DNA of 64,000 bases from Pseudomonas marvdashtae. Lineage in GTDB: Bacteria; Pseudomonadota; Gammaproteobacteria; Pseudomonadales; Pseudomonadaceae. Position numbers and translations under genes: made by a program. This document shows, piece by piece, positions 8,049 to 17,073 of this stretch. Numbering within the stretch: the first letter of the stretch is position 1; the number at the start of each line of letters is the position of its first letter. A model generated the notes under the pieces. It made no database searches. It was not told where the DNA came from and saw only the letters and a program-made list of their open reading frames with translations. The DNA lies in assembly GCF_014268655.2 (NCBI RefSeq), contig NZ_JABWQX020000001.1, positions 2,324,001 through 2,388,000 of the forward strand, given 5' to 3'.

Positions 8049-8936
8049 TCAATCACCATCCCGGTAATAGGCCTTCAACGTATCGACGAATTCCTCGGCC
8101 AGGCGTGTCCTGGTTTGTGCGGCGGGCCAGATTACGTAGGTCGGAAAAAGGATATCCGGGATGAACGGTCTGATCACGATTTGCCGGTGCAGATAGTCCT
8201 TGGCAACCAGCGGATGGGCGAGGGTGATGCCCATGCCGAGCGCTACCATTTCACAGTTGATCGCACTGTATTGCGCTTCGACCGCCATCACCCGCTCGAC
8301 GCCGGCCTGTTCGAATAACCCGTCCACCTGTGCGCGCGTTCCGTCGCCGTGGCAGAGCGAAACGAAGGGTTGCCCTTCGAGATCTTCGAAGGTGATCTGC
8401 GCTCGTTCAGCCAGCGGATGCGCGCCAGGCAACACGCACACGGCTGCTCGCTCGGCGAGCAACTCGACGTGCTGGCTGTTGACGTCGCCGGGATGGACCA
8501 CGATGCCGATGTCGCAGAACTGCGATTTCACCCATTGCTCCACCGTCGGCGAAGAGTTCACGTGCAGTGACACCGTGAGTTCCGGCCGAGTGCTGGTGAA
8601 GTGCTTGATGACCGCCGGAAGCAAGCTCAGGCCAGTCGATGGTACGGCCGCCACGCGCAAGCGCCCGGTGCCCAGGTTGCGAATGTTCTTCGCCGAATGC
8701 TTGAGGCTGTCGAGGCCGACATAGGCACGTTCCACTTCATGAAAGAACGCCTGGCCTTCCTGCGTTGGGATCAGCCGTACGCCCGCGCGCTTGAACAGCG
8801 TCAACCCGGTGCTCAGTTCCAACTGGGCGATCAACCGGCTGACGTTGGGCTGCGAGGTATACAACACCTCGGCCGCCGCGGTCATCGAGCCCAGTCGCAT
8901 GACGCTGCGGAATGCTTCGATTTGCCTGAGATTCAC
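8049..8936 (-). CDS. LysR-family regulator, opine-regulator (NocR/OccR-like) type
   Basis: This 295-residue LysR regulator has an N-terminal helix-turn-helix (residues 1-60, GSMTAAAEVLYTSQPNVSRLIAQLE) and a two-lobed effector domain from about residue 90. It is divergent from the PotD-like importer and oxidase operon beginning at 9158 and is the likely regulator of that operon. It is a clear paralog of the LysR protein encoded at 17447-18349: the first 110 residues align nearly without gaps, including the TGRLRVAAVPS segment. Relatives in Agrobacterium control opine catabolism. That link is family-level inference, and the inducer is unknown. Confidence 0.88.
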   Translation of the reverse strand: MNLRQIEAFRSVMRLGSMTAAAEVLYTSQPNVSRLIAQLELSTGLTLFKRAGVRLIPTQEGQAFFHEVERAYVGLDSLKHSAKNIRNLGTGRLRVAAVPSTGLSLLPAVIKHFTSTRPELTVSLHVNSSPTVEQWVKSQFCDIGIVVHPGDVNSQHVELLAERAAVCVLPGAHPLAERAQITFEDLEGQPFVSLCHGDGTRAQVDGLFEQAGVERVMAVEAQYSAINCEMVALGMGITLAHPLVAKDYLHRQIVIRPFIPDILFPTYVIWPAAQTRTRLAEEFVDTLKAYYRDGD

Positions 8937-8945
8937 ACCTGCCTC

Positions 8946-8964
8946 CCCATATCAAATATGAATA
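8946..8964. promoter_or_regulatory. Conserved leader motif upstream of the LysR gene (copy 1)
   Basis: CCCATATCAAATATGAATA lies ten bases upstream of the LysR start codon. A closely similar sequence, CCCATATCAATTCGGTATGAAT, lies at nearly the same distance from the paralogous LysR gene (18355-18376). This suggests a shared autoregulatory site, although conserved 5' leader sequence is an alternative. Confidence 0.35.
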
Positions 8965-8993
8965 ACTCGCCCGCATATTCTGATTTGACCCTA

Positions 8994-9008
8994 TGGATGG
9001 TGCATCCA
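8994..9008. promoter_or_regulatory. Inverted repeat in the LysR/importer intergenic region
   Basis: TGGATG and CATCCA are separated by GTG, a perfect 6-bp inverted repeat about 150 bases upstream of the importer operon. It could be an activator or repressor site. Confidence 0.3.
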
Positions 9009-9157
9009 ATACTCCAGACCAGCAACCCATAGCGCACATGAAGATGCGCCATCGGCGTGATGGATTCGCCGAACATGCAGCGTGCTGCATGGCTTCGATT
9101 GACGCCGAAGCGACTGACGCATTGTTCGATCTGCCCCACGCACTTCGGAGATAGTCT

Positions 9158-10234
9158 GTGAATAGCCATAACTCGCCTTCAGCCACATCGCCGTTTCGCC
9201 CTCTGAGCCGCCTCGCCGCCGCTGTCACCTTGGCCCTCGCCGGGTTGGGCAGCGGCGCCGCTTTCGCCGAACCGACGCTTTATGTCGCCGGTGTAGGCGG
9301 CTCCACCGAGCAGATGTACAAGACCAAGGTCATCCCCGCGTTCGAAAAGCAGCACAACGTCAAGGTGGTCTACGTCGCCGGCAACTCCACCGAAACCCTG
9401 GCCAAATTGCAGGCCCAGAAAGGACGCCAGCAGATCAACGTGGCGATGATGGACGACGGGCCGATGTACCAGGCGCTGCAAATGGGGCTCTGCGCAAAGC
9501 TCAGCGACGCGCCGATCTACAAAGACCTGTATCCGTTGGCGCGAATCAGCCCCGAGGCGACTGGGATCGGGGTGGTCGCCACAGGCATTGGCTACAACGA
9601 GGAGGCGTTCAAGCAGCGTGGCTGGACCCCGCCGGACTCCTGGGAAGACCTGACCAATCCGCGCTACAAACAGTTGCTGGGCATGCCGCCGGTGACCAAC
9701 ACCTATGGCTTGCACACATTGGTGCAGATGGCCCGGTTGCGCGGCGGCGGCGAGAAGAACATCGACCCTGGCTTCAAGGCCCTGAAGGACGAGATCGGCC
9801 CCAACGTCCTGGCCTGGGTGTCGGCGCCGGGTGAAATGGACGGCATGATGCAGAACGGCGACGTGGTCATGGCGGTGTATGGCAGTGGCCGTGCGGTGGC
9901 GTTGCAGGGCACCGGTTTTCCGCTCAAGTTCATCTACCCGAAAGAGGGCGGTATCGCCTTGCAGGTCGCCGCCTGCGGCATCACGCCAAACGCCCAGCCC
10001 GAGCTGTCGCAGCAATTCATCCAGTACGTCCTGTCTCCCCAGGTGCAAGAAATCCAGGCCCGGGAAAATGGCTTCGCGCCGGTCAACCAGACCGTCACCC
10101 TTGAGCCGGAGATTGCCGCACGGATGCCTTATGGGCCGGAGAAGGTCAATGCGCTGATCCAGGTCGATTGGGACACGATCAACCAGCAGCGCAGCGAATG
10201 GACGACACGCTGGAATCGCACGGTCGAACGCTAG
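9158..10234 (+). CDS. Periplasmic binding protein, PotD/spermidine-putrescine type
   Basis: This 358-residue extracellular solute-binding protein (SBP_bac_6/8 group) has a signal peptide over about residues 1-37 (LAAAVTLALAGLGSGAAFA, cut before EPTLY). Translation starts with GTG; CGGAG lies seven bases upstream and no in-frame ATG gives an intact signal peptide. The mature protein contains motifs typical of polyamine, iron and opine-type binding proteins, such as GIGYNEEAFKQRGW and SWEDLTNPRYKQ. It opens an operon with an ATPase, two permeases and opine-oxidase-like subunits. The cargo is therefore more likely a secondary-amine amino acid derivative than a polyamine. That substrate assignment is inference. 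Confidence 0.87.
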   Translation: MNSHNSPSATSPFRPLSRLAAAVTLALAGLGSGAAFAEPTLYVAGVGGSTEQMYKTKVIPAFEKQHNVKVVYVAGNSTETLAKLQAQKGRQQINVAMMDDGPMYQALQMGLCAKLSDAPIYKDLYPLARISPEATGIGVVATGIGYNEEAFKQRGWTPPDSWEDLTNPRYKQLLGMPPVTNTYGLHTLVQMARLRGGGEKNIDPGFKALKDEIGPNVLAWVSAPGEMDGMMQNGDVVMAVYGSGRAVALQGTGFPLKFIYPKEGGIALQVAACGITPNAQPELSQQFIQYVLSPQVQEIQARENGFAPVNQTVTLEPEIAARMPYGPEKVNALIQVDWDTINQQRSEWTTRWNRTVER

Positions 10235-10301
10235 CAGCCACTGGCTCGGATCCTTCTCGTAACCATTCTGGAGGCGCAGGCCCGGCCTGCGTGGCACGCC
10301 A

Positions 10302-11375
10302 ATGGCATTTCTCACGCTCGAAGGCATCGTCAAGACGTACGGCAGTTTCAAAGCCATCGACGGCTTGGACCTGGAGGTCCGGCACGGTGAGTTCATCGCT
10401 TTGCTCGGACCCTCCGGGTGCGGCAAGACCACCACGCTGCAATCCATTGCCGGCTTCGTTCAGCCCACGCAAGGGCGGATCGTCCTCGACGGACGCGACA
10501 TTACCCACGTGCGGCCCGAGCAACGGGGGCTGGGCATCGTTTTCCAAAGCTACGCATTGTTTCCGCACATGACTGTTGCGCAGAACATCAGTTTCGGCCT
10601 GGAAATGCGCGGCGTAGCCAAGGCCGAACGCAGCCAGCGCGTGGACGAGGCGCTGGCGCTGGTGCGCCTTGACGGCCTGGGCGAGCGTTACCCCAAGGCA
10701 CTCTCCGGAGGGCAACGCCAGCGGGTGGCAATTGCCCGCGCCCTGGCCATCCGCCCGAACCTGCTGTTGCTCGACGAACCGATGTCCAACCTCGACGCCA
10801 AGCTGCGCGAAGAGATGCACATCGAACTGCGGGCGATCCAGCGCGACCTGGGTATCACCACCATCCTGGTGACTCACGACCAGGTCGAAGCCATGACCAT
10901 GAGCGACCGCATCGCGGTGATGCAAAAGGGTCGGATCGTGCAGATCGACACCCCGTATGAAGCATACGAGCGCCCCCATTCACCCTTCGCCTCGGCGTTC
11001 CTGGGCAAGACCAACGCCTTCGCCGGTGCCGTGCAAACCCGTAACGAGCGGTGTTGCCACGTGCAGGTCAAGGACACGCTGTTGCATGTGCCCCATGAAG
11101 ACCGGACGCTGGGCAATGAAGTCAATGTCTACATCCGCCCGGAGAAGATTCGCCTGGCGCAGGCCGGCCACGGGCGTCTGAACGGGCGTATCCGCTTGCG
11201 CGTGTTCCTTGGCAATCTTTGGCTGATCGCGGTGGAAACCCACTTGGGCATGGTCCACATGACCCAGCCGAACCTCGGCACTCCGCCGCCTGACGAAGGC
11301 CATGAAGTTGGCCTGGATTGGTCCGACGACGATCTGCGCCTGTTGGACCGGGAGGTTGCCCATGGCCAGGTATGA
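10302..11375 (+). CDS. ABC transporter ATPase, PotA type
   Basis: This 357-residue ATP-binding subunit has Walker A GPSGCGKTT, signature [15 protein letters not shown], Walker B LLLLDEP and the switch His in LVTHDQ. A C-terminal TOBE-like regulatory domain covers about residues 240-355. The length and C-terminal domain match the PotA/CysA group rather than the short amino acid ATPases encoded at 22-24 kb. No strong ribosome-binding site lies directly before the ATG; a GGAGG is present but about 27 bases away. The gene overlaps the start of the next permease gene by 14 bases. It energises the importer made by its neighbours. Confidence 0.9.
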   Translation: MAFLTLEGIVKTYGSFKAIDGLDLEVRHGEFIALLGPSGCGKTTTLQSIAGFVQPTQGRIVLDGRDITHVRPEQRGLGIVFQSYALFPHMTVAQNISFGLEMRGVAKAERSQRVDEALALVRLDGLGERYPKALSGGQRQRVAIARALAIRPNLLLLDEPMSNLDAKLREEMHIELRAIQRDLGITTILVTHDQVEAMTMSDRIAVMQKGRIVQIDTPYEAYERPHSPFASAFLGKTNAFAGAVQTRNERCCHVQVKDTLLHVPHEDRTLGNEVNVYIRPEKIRLAQAGHGRLNGRIRLRVFLGNLWLIAVETHLGMVHMTQPNLGTPPPDEGHEVGLDWSDDDLRLLDREVAHGQV

Positions 11376-12234
11376 TGCCGAACATGTCGGTGCCGTTCCC
11401 TGGTTGCTCAGCGGCCCGGCGTTGCTGGTATTCGTCGCGTTGCTGCTGGTGCCTTTGCTCCTGACGGCGGTGTTGTCGCTCAACCTGTTCAGCGACACCG
11501 AGGGGGTGTTGCCGACCTACAGCCTCGGCAACTACCTCGAGGTATTCAAGGACGGTTACTTCCACGACATCTTCCTGCGCACGGGCGGCCTGGCGCTGGC
11601 CGTCACCGTGTTGTGCGTGCTGCTCGGCGTACCGGAGACCATCATCATTGCGCGCATGGCGCCGCGCTGGCGCTCGTTGTTCCTGCTGGTGGTGCTCGGG
11701 CCGCTGTTGATTTCGGTGGTGGTGCGAACGCTCGGCTGGGCGATCCTGCTGGGCAACAACGGGTTGATCAACGATGCCTTGCAGGCGCTGGGGATTACCG
11801 ACCAACCGGTGAAAATGCTCTTCACCCAACTCGGTGTGATCATCGCGCTGACCCATGTGCTGGTGCCGTTCATGGTGATTGCCGTGTGGGCCACCTTGCA
11901 GCGCCTGGACCTGCAAGTGGAGTGGGCCGGATTGTCCCTGGGCGCATCGCGCCTGACGGTGTTTCGCCGGATCATCCTGCCGCAGATCATGCCCGGCATT
12001 CTTTCCGGTTCGATCATTGTCTTCGCCCTGGCGGCGTCCGCCTTCGCCACGCCGGCGATCATCGGCGGGCGGCGCCTGAAGGTCGTGGCGACCGCGGCCT
12101 ATGACGAATTCCTCGGCACCCTCAACTGGCCCCTCGGCGCCGCCATCGCAATGCTCCTGCTGGTTGCCAACCTGATCATCATCCTGGGTTGCAGCAAGTT
12201 GGCCGAGCGCCGCTTCAAGCAAGTCTTCGAGTAA
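11362..12234 (+). CDS. ABC transporter permease, PotB type
   Basis: This 290-residue inner-membrane permease has about six membrane segments. The ATPase-contact loop reads EWAGLSLGASRLTVFRRIILPQI. The start is set at 11362, where GGAGG lies six bases upstream; the ORF extends 20 codons further into the ATPase gene without support. It forms the membrane channel with the PotC-type permease that begins seven bases after its stop. The cargo is unknown and is predicted from the downstream opine-oxidase-like genes. Confidence 0.88.
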   Translation: MARYDAEHVGAVPWLLSGPALLVFVALLLVPLLLTAVLSLNLFSDTEGVLPTYSLGNYLEVFKDGYFHDIFLRTGGLALAVTVLCVLLGVPETIIIARMAPRWRSLFLLVVLGPLLISVVVRTLGWAILLGNNGLINDALQALGITDQPVKMLFTQLGVIIALTHVLVPFMVIAVWATLQRLDLQVEWAGLSLGASRLTVFRRIILPQIMPGILSGSIIVFALAASAFATPAIIGGRRLKVVATAAYDEFLGTLNWPLGAAIAMLLLVANLIIILGCSKLAERRFKQVFE

Positions 12235-12240
12235 CCGGCC

Positions 12241-13038
12241 ATGCACAAGAACGGATTTTTCTCACTGCTGTTCCATCTGTTGTTCATCACCTTCATCGTC
12301 GCTCCGCTGGTGGTAGTGATGGCAATCGCCTTTACCGACAAGGGCTACCTGTCGTTGCCCACCGACGGTTTGTCGTTGCGCTGGTTCCGGGCGCTGCTTG
12401 AAAACCAGGAAATGCTCGACGCCTTCTTCCTGTCACTCAACCTGGGCCTGGTGTCGGCCACCGCTGCGACGCTGCTGGCGGTCCCCGCGGCGTTGGCAAT
12501 CAGTCGCTACGAGTTTGCCGGACGCAGCACACTGACCGGCTTCCTGCTCTCGCCGTTGATGATTCCGTCCGTGGTGCTGGGCATTGCGTTCCTGCGGTTT
12601 TTCTCGATGGCGCAGATTGGCGGCTCGTTCTGGGCGCTGAGCATCACCCATGTCATCGTGGTGTTGCCCTATGCCTTGCGGCTGACGCTGGCTTCGACCA
12701 TCGGTCTTGAGCGCGACATCGAACAGGCGGCGTTGTCGCTCGGGGCGCGGCGCTGGACCGCTTTTTATCGAGTGGTGTTGCCGCGTATCCGTACGGGGGT
12801 GATCGGTGGCTGGATGTTGGCGTTCATCCAGAGCTTCGATGAGTTGACCATGACGGTATTCGTCGCCACACCGGGCACCACCACCTTGCCGGTGGCCATG
12901 TACAACCAGATCTCCCAGACCATCGACCCTCTGATCACGGCGGTTTCCACGGTCCTGATCATCGGCACGTTGTTGTTGATGCTGGTGCTCGATCGCATGG
13001 TCGGGCTGGATCGGGTATTGATCGGAGAAAGCAAATGA
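12241..13038 (+). CDS. ABC transporter permease, PotC type
   Basis: This 265-residue inner-membrane permease has six predicted membrane segments and the ATPase-contact loop EQAALSLGARRWTAFYRVVLPRI. The first residues form a typical first membrane helix (FFSLLFHLLFITFIVAPLVVVMAIAF). It overlaps the FAD oxidase gene that follows by four bases (ATGA), tying the importer directly to catabolic enzymes. It pairs with the PotB-type permease. Confidence 0.88.
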   Translation: MHKNGFFSLLFHLLFITFIVAPLVVVMAIAFTDKGYLSLPTDGLSLRWFRALLENQEMLDAFFLSLNLGLVSATAATLLAVPAALAISRYEFAGRSTLTGFLLSPLMIPSVVLGIAFLRFFSMAQIGGSFWALSITHVIVVLPYALRLTLASTIGLERDIEQAALSLGARRWTAFYRVVLPRIRTGVIGGWMLAFIQSFDELTMTVFVATPGTTTLPVAMYNQISQTIDPLITAVSTVLIIGTLLLMLVLDRMVGLDRVLIGESK

Positions 13039-14177
13039 GCCAGGACAGGCACGACGTTGTGCAGTCGGACGTGATCGTCGTCGGCGGCGGACTGGTGGGA
13101 ATGGCGGTGGCCTACGGCTTGGCGCGCGAGGGTGCCGAAGTTCAGGTGCTCGATCAGGGCGATGATGCATTCCGTGCGTCACGGGGCAATTTTGGCCTGG
13201 TCTGGGTCCAGGGCAAAGGCCATGACCTGACGGATTATTCACGCTGGACGCGCTCCTCGGCCACGCGCTGGCCGGCGTTTGCCCAAGCGTTGCTGGCCGA
13301 CAGCGGCATCGATGTCCAGCTCAAGCAACCAGGCGGCTTCCATATGTGCTTCAACGACGAAGAACTGTTGGAGCGCCAGTCGCGCCTGCAGACCTTGCAG
13401 GATGCGTTGGGTGAATATCCTTTCGAAATGCTCGATGCCGCCGAGGTAAAAGCGCGCCTGCCGTTGATCGGTCCTGCGGTGATCGGCGCCAGCTATACGC
13501 CCCAGGACGGCCACGTCAATCCGTTGAAATTGCTTCGCGCCCTGCATGCCTCGGCGCAGGCCAAGGGCGCCCGATTGCAGGGTGGCGTGCAGGTCGAGCG
13601 CATTGATTATGCCCCCGGTGAGTTTCGTGTGAGGGCCGGGCGCCGCAGCTTCGTCGCGCCCAGGATTGTCCTCGCGGCCGGGTTGGGCAACGCGACGTTG
13701 GGGCCGCAGGTGGGCCTGCACGCACCGGTGGCGCCCAATCGCGGGCAGGTGCTGATCAGCGAGCGGGTCCGGCCGTTCCTGCCATACCCGACGCTTAACG
13801 TGCGCCAGACCGATGAGGGCACCGTACAGCTGGGCGACTCCATGGAGGAGGTGGGCTTCGACGACAGCACCTCCACCGAGGTGCTGGCCGCTATTGCCCG
13901 GCGCGGTGTCTCGACCTTCCCCTTGTTGCGCGACGTTCGGCTGGTCCGGGCCTGGGGGGCCTTGCGAGTGATGAGCCCGGACGGGTTCCCCATCTACCAG
14001 CAGTCGAGCGTGCATCCGGGGGCGTTCGTCGTCACCTGTCACAGCGGCGTCACCCTGGCCGCCGCTCACGCCCTGCGTATCGCGCCGTGGATCATGGGTG
14101 GGGCCCGGCCGGCGGAGCTGGGGGTGTTCAGCGGCGATCGTTTTCTAACTGACAAGGTATTTTCACATGCGCACTGA
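13035..14177 (+). CDS. FAD-dependent oxidoreductase, DAO family, opine-oxidase beta-like (copy 1)
   Basis: This 380-residue D-amino acid oxidase-type flavoprotein (DadA/OoxB/NoxB/HcnC relatives) has an N-terminal Rossmann motif VIVVGGGLVGMAVAYGLAREG and a C-terminal segment GFPIYQQSSVHPGAFVVTCHSGVTLA, typical of the family. Such subunits oxidise the C-N bond of a secondary amine or amino acid to an imine. It lies directly before genes for a small 2Fe-2S protein and a larger FAD protein, the same trio as in Agrobacterium opine oxidases and Pseudomonas HCN synthase. A second DAO-type gene follows the trio. The substrate is unknown. Confidence 0.85.
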   Translation: MSQDRHDVVQSDVIVVGGGLVGMAVAYGLAREGAEVQVLDQGDDAFRASRGNFGLVWVQGKGHDLTDYSRWTRSSATRWPAFAQALLADSGIDVQLKQPGGFHMCFNDEELLERQSRLQTLQDALGEYPFEMLDAAEVKARLPLIGPAVIGASYTPQDGHVNPLKLLRALHASAQAKGARLQGGVQVERIDYAPGEFRVRAGRRSFVAPRIVLAAGLGNATLGPQVGLHAPVAPNRGQVLISERVRPFLPYPTLNVRQTDEGTVQLGDSMEEVGFDDSTSTEVLAAIARRGVSTFPLLRDVRLVRAWGALRVMSPDGFPIYQQSSVHPGAFVVTCHSGVTLAAAHALRIAPWIMGGARPAELGVFSGDRFLTDKVFSHAH

Positions 14178-14520
14178 TCCGCTCTTTCAACCGATTGTCA
14201 GCGAAGGCAGGCCGACGCGGACAGTGAGCCTGACCTTCAACGACCAATCGCTGAGCGTACCGGCCGGTACCAGCGTTGCCGCCGCCTTGCTGATGAGCGG
14301 CATCAGCCGATTTCGCGCCACGCCGGTGAGTGAGTCGCCCCGGGCGCCGTATTGCATGATGGGCGTGTGCTTCGAATGCCTGGTGGACATCGACGGCGTG
14401 CCCAACCGCCAAAGTTGTTTGGTGGAAGTGGCCGAGGGCATGCGCGTGCGCTCCCAGGAGGGCGCGCGGGACCTGGCCTATCAGCCAATGGATATCCAGG
14501 CCGTGGAGCAACCGTCATGA
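14167..14520 (+). CDS. Small 2Fe-2S subunit, HcnA/opine-oxidase gamma-like
   Basis: This 117-residue protein has a ferredoxin-like 2Fe-2S fold. The ligand pattern is C-x4-C-x2-C in YCMMGVCFECLVDI, with a fourth Cys in RQSCLVEV. It has the size and cysteine spacing of HcnA and of the small subunits of octopine/nopaline oxidases and heteromeric sarcosine or proline dehydrogenases. It should carry electrons between the flavin subunits. Its start overlaps the upstream oxidase gene by 11 bases, and its stop overlaps the next start (ATGA). Confidence 0.85.
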   Translation: MRTDPLFQPIVSEGRPTRTVSLTFNDQSLSVPAGTSVAAALLMSGISRFRATPVSESPRAPYCMMGVCFECLVDIDGVPNRQSCLVEVAEGMRVRSQEGARDLAYQPMDIQAVEQPS

Positions 14521-15893
14521 ATCATGAAACCGTTGATGTGGTAGTGATTGGCGCCGGACCTGCCGGCATGGCGGCGGCGAGCCGGATGGCCGAGCTGGGT
14601 TTGCACGTGGTGCTGCTGGATGAGCAGGGGAGTCCGGGTGGGCAGATCTACCGGGGCGTCAGCCTGGCGCCTTTGTCGCGCCGGGACCTGTTGGGAGCCG
14701 ATTATGCGCAGGGCAACGAATGGGTCCAGGCCTTGGCCGCTTCGAGCGTGCGTTATGAAAAAGCCGCATCGGTGTGGCAGGTGACGCGGGATCGCCAGGT
14801 CAGTTATCTGCGTGAAGGGCGCCTGTATACGTTGGACGCCAAAGTCGTGCTGTTGGCAACCGGCGCCATGGAGCGGCCGTTTCCGATTCCCGGTTGGACC
14901 TTGCCCGGTGTGATGAGCGCCGGTGCGGCGCAGATCCTCTTGAAAAGTTCGGGCCTGGCACCGAGCGAACCGGTGGTATTGGCCGGCTGTGGTCCGCTGT
15001 TGTACCTGCTCGGCTGGCAGTACCTGCGCGCCGGTGTGACGATCAAGGCCTTGGTCGACACCACGCGCGCCGAAGATTACTGGCGCGCCCGTCGTCACCT
15101 GTTCTCGGCCCTGCGAGCCTGGCCTTACCTGCGCAAAGGATTGGACCTGATGCGCAGCCTGCGTGCCGCCAATATCCCTCACTACAGCGGCGCCGAACAC
15201 TTGGCGATTGAAGGCGACGAGGCGGCGCAAGCCCTGACATTCAGTGTGTCCGGCAAGACGCACCGCGTCGCCACGCGCTGCGTATTGCTGCATCAAGGCG
15301 TGGTGCCGAATATTCAGTTCAGCCAGGCGTTGCGCGCCCGCCACGAATGGGACTCGCAACAGCTGTGCTTCACCCCGGTCAGCGATCCATGGGGGGAATT
15401 GGATGTGCCGGGGGTCTACGTTGCCGGGGACGGCGCTGGCATCGGCGGGGCGCAGGCGGCGGCGTTGCAGGGGCAACTGACGGCGCTGGGGATTGCCGCG
15501 CAGCTCAAGGCGATCAGCGGCTCCGATCGCGATGAACAGGCGCGCCGTTTGCGCCTGCAACTGGACGCCAACCTGCGGATCCGGCCTTTTCTCGACGCGC
15601 TGTATCAGCCCAAGGAGCACAACCGGATTCCCGCCGACGGGGTGATGGTCTGCCGCTGCGAGGAAGTGACGGCGGGTGAACTGCGCGCCTTCGTCGCCCT
15701 GGGTTGCGCGGGTCCTAATCAGGCCAAGGCGTTTGGTCGTTGCGGCATGGGGCCTTGCCAGGGGCGCATGTGCGGCCTGACCGTGACCGAAGTGATCGCC
15801 AAGGCTCGCGGCGTTTCGGCGGCCGAGGTGGGGTACTACCGGATTCGGCCGCCGATCAAGCCCATCACCCTGGGGGAACTGGCCGGTGAGTAA
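14517..15893 (+). CDS. FAD/NAD(P)-binding subunit with BFD-like 2Fe-2S domain, opine-oxidase alpha/HcnB-like
   Basis: This 458-residue protein begins at the ATG overlapping the previous stop, with GGAG eight bases upstream; a longer ORF from 14352 is not supported. Two nucleotide-binding regions are visible: VVVIGAGPAGMAAASRMAELG at the N-terminus and VVLAGCGPLLYLLGWQYL near residue 160. The C-terminus carries a bacterioferredoxin-associated-ferredoxin-like cluster with CRC near residue 378 and CGMGPCQGRMC near 407. This layout matches the alpha subunit of opine oxidases (OoxA/NoxA) and HcnB. It probably accepts electrons from the DAO subunit and passes them to the respiratory chain. Confidence 0.87.
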   Translation: MNHETVDVVVIGAGPAGMAAASRMAELGLHVVLLDEQGSPGGQIYRGVSLAPLSRRDLLGADYAQGNEWVQALAASSVRYEKAASVWQVTRDRQVSYLREGRLYTLDAKVVLLATGAMERPFPIPGWTLPGVMSAGAAQILLKSSGLAPSEPVVLAGCGPLLYLLGWQYLRAGVTIKALVDTTRAEDYWRARRHLFSALRAWPYLRKGLDLMRSLRAANIPHYSGAEHLAIEGDEAAQALTFSVSGKTHRVATRCVLLHQGVVPNIQFSQALRARHEWDSQQLCFTPVSDPWGELDVPGVYVAGDGAGIGGAQAAALQGQLTALGIAAQLKAISGSDRDEQARRLRLQLDANLRIRPFLDALYQPKEHNRIPADGVMVCRCEEVTAGELRAFVALGCAGPNQAKAFGRCGMGPCQGRMCGLTVTEVIAKARGVSAAEVGYYRIRPPIKPITLGELAGE

Positions 15894-17064
15894 GGCAAGC
15901 GAACGCGGGGCGGACGTGCTGATCATCGGCGGCGGCATCCATGGCCTGAGCACGGCGCTGTTCCTCGCGCAGGCTGGCGTCCAGGTGACCGTGCTGGAAG
16001 CGCAGTATTGCGGTCGCCACGCCTCGGGCGTCAACGCCGGCGGGGTACGTACCCTGGGACGCCACGCGGCGGAGATTCCATTGGCGTTGGCCTCGCGAGA
16101 CCTTTGGCACAACCTTGAAAGCACCTTGGGCGATGACGGCGGTTTTGTCCCCAGCGGCCAGCTCAAATTGGCGGAAAACGCGGCAGAGCTGCTCGAGTGC
16201 CGGCACCGGGTCGAGCACCTCCAGGCGTTGGGTTTCGCCCATGAAGTGTTGATCGATCAGCATCAGGTGTTCGAGAAAGTGCCGAGCATTTCAAGGCATG
16301 TGACCGGCGGCATCTGGGTCGAGGACGATGGCTACGCGGTGCCTTACAGGACCGTCACCGCGTTTCGCCTGGCTGCGCAGAAGCGCGGGGTACGGATCCA
16401 CGAGAACACCCCGGCGCAACGGATCGAACAGGCCGGCGCCCGATGGCAGGTACGCACCGAAAATGGCTGTTTTAGCGCCGAGCACCTGGTGGTGACGGCA
16501 GGCGCCTGGGCCGCCGAGCTGGCGGCACAAGTTGGCGAGCCGGTTCCGGCGCATCCCGAAGGCCTGATGTTGATGGTCACCCATCGGGTCGCGCCGTTCT
16601 GTGTCCCGGTGCTGGGCGCCACGACGAGGGCCTTGTCGTTCAAGCAATTCGCCAACGGCACGGTGGTGATTGGTGGCAAGCTGATCGGGTCACTGGATTT
16701 TCTCTCGCGCCATGGCGAGGTCGACATGGCGCGCTTGGGCAGCAGCGCACGGACTGTCACCGACTTGTTCCCGCATTTGCAACACCTGGGCGTCAATCGC
16801 GTCTGGGCCGGTGTCGAAGCCTTTACCACCGATGACCTGCCGGTGATCGGCGCCAGTCGCAAGGCCAGCAACCTCAGTTACTCATTCGGCTTTTGTGGCA
16901 GCGGCTTTCAGATGGGCCCTGGCACCGGCCAACGCCTGGCCCAACTGATCCTGGGCGAACACTCGGACATCTCCCTGGAACCCTTCGCCATCGATCGTTT
17001 CGACGTTGCCGCAAAAGCGGCAGCTTCAGCTATCCAACCCACCTCAACCCTGTCGCAACACTAA
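15886..17064 (+). CDS. FAD-dependent oxidoreductase, DAO family, opine-oxidase beta-like (copy 2)
   Basis: This 392-residue DAO-type flavoprotein starts with GTG, overlapping the previous stop by eight bases; GGGGGA lies eight bases upstream. The N-terminus has the dinucleotide motif VLIIGGGIHGLSTALFLAQAG followed by RHASGVNAGGVRTLGRH. The C-terminus has FTTDDLPVIGASRKASNLSYSFGFCGSGFQMGPG. It differs clearly from the copy at 13035, so the operon offers two catalytic subunits for one pair of electron-transfer subunits. It may use a different opine-like amine or act as a stand-alone oxidase. Confidence 0.85.
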   Translation: MSKASERGADVLIIGGGIHGLSTALFLAQAGVQVTVLEAQYCGRHASGVNAGGVRTLGRHAAEIPLALASRDLWHNLESTLGDDGGFVPSGQLKLAENAAELLECRHRVEHLQALGFAHEVLIDQHQVFEKVPSISRHVTGGIWVEDDGYAVPYRTVTAFRLAAQKRGVRIHENTPAQRIEQAGARWQVRTENGCFSAEHLVVTAGAWAAELAAQVGEPVPAHPEGLMLMVTHRVAPFCVPVLGATTRALSFKQFANGTVVIGGKLIGSLDFLSRHGEVDMARLGSSARTVTDLFPHLQHLGVNRVWAGVEAFTTDDLPVIGASRKASNLSYSFGFCGSGFQMGPGTGQRLAQLILGEHSDISLEPFAIDRFDVAAKAAASAIQPTSTLSQH

Positions 17065-17073
17065 GGAGTTCAC

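Noticed and set aside
10292..10307. Sigma-54-like element TGGCACG-N4-TGGCA before the PotA-type gene
   Set aside because: The GG-N10-GC spacing is right, but the element overlaps the start codon, so transcription would begin inside the coding region. One base of the -12 box also differs.
13035..15893. Hydrogen cyanide synthase (HcnABC)
   Set aside because: The subunit types match, but the gene order differs (catalytic subunit first). An importer, a second DAO gene and RidA are in the same operon, which fits amine or opine catabolism better.
14481..16166. 561-residue open frame on the minus strand
   Set aside because: It is antisense to the FAD/BFD subunit gene, which has clear motifs and a coupled start.
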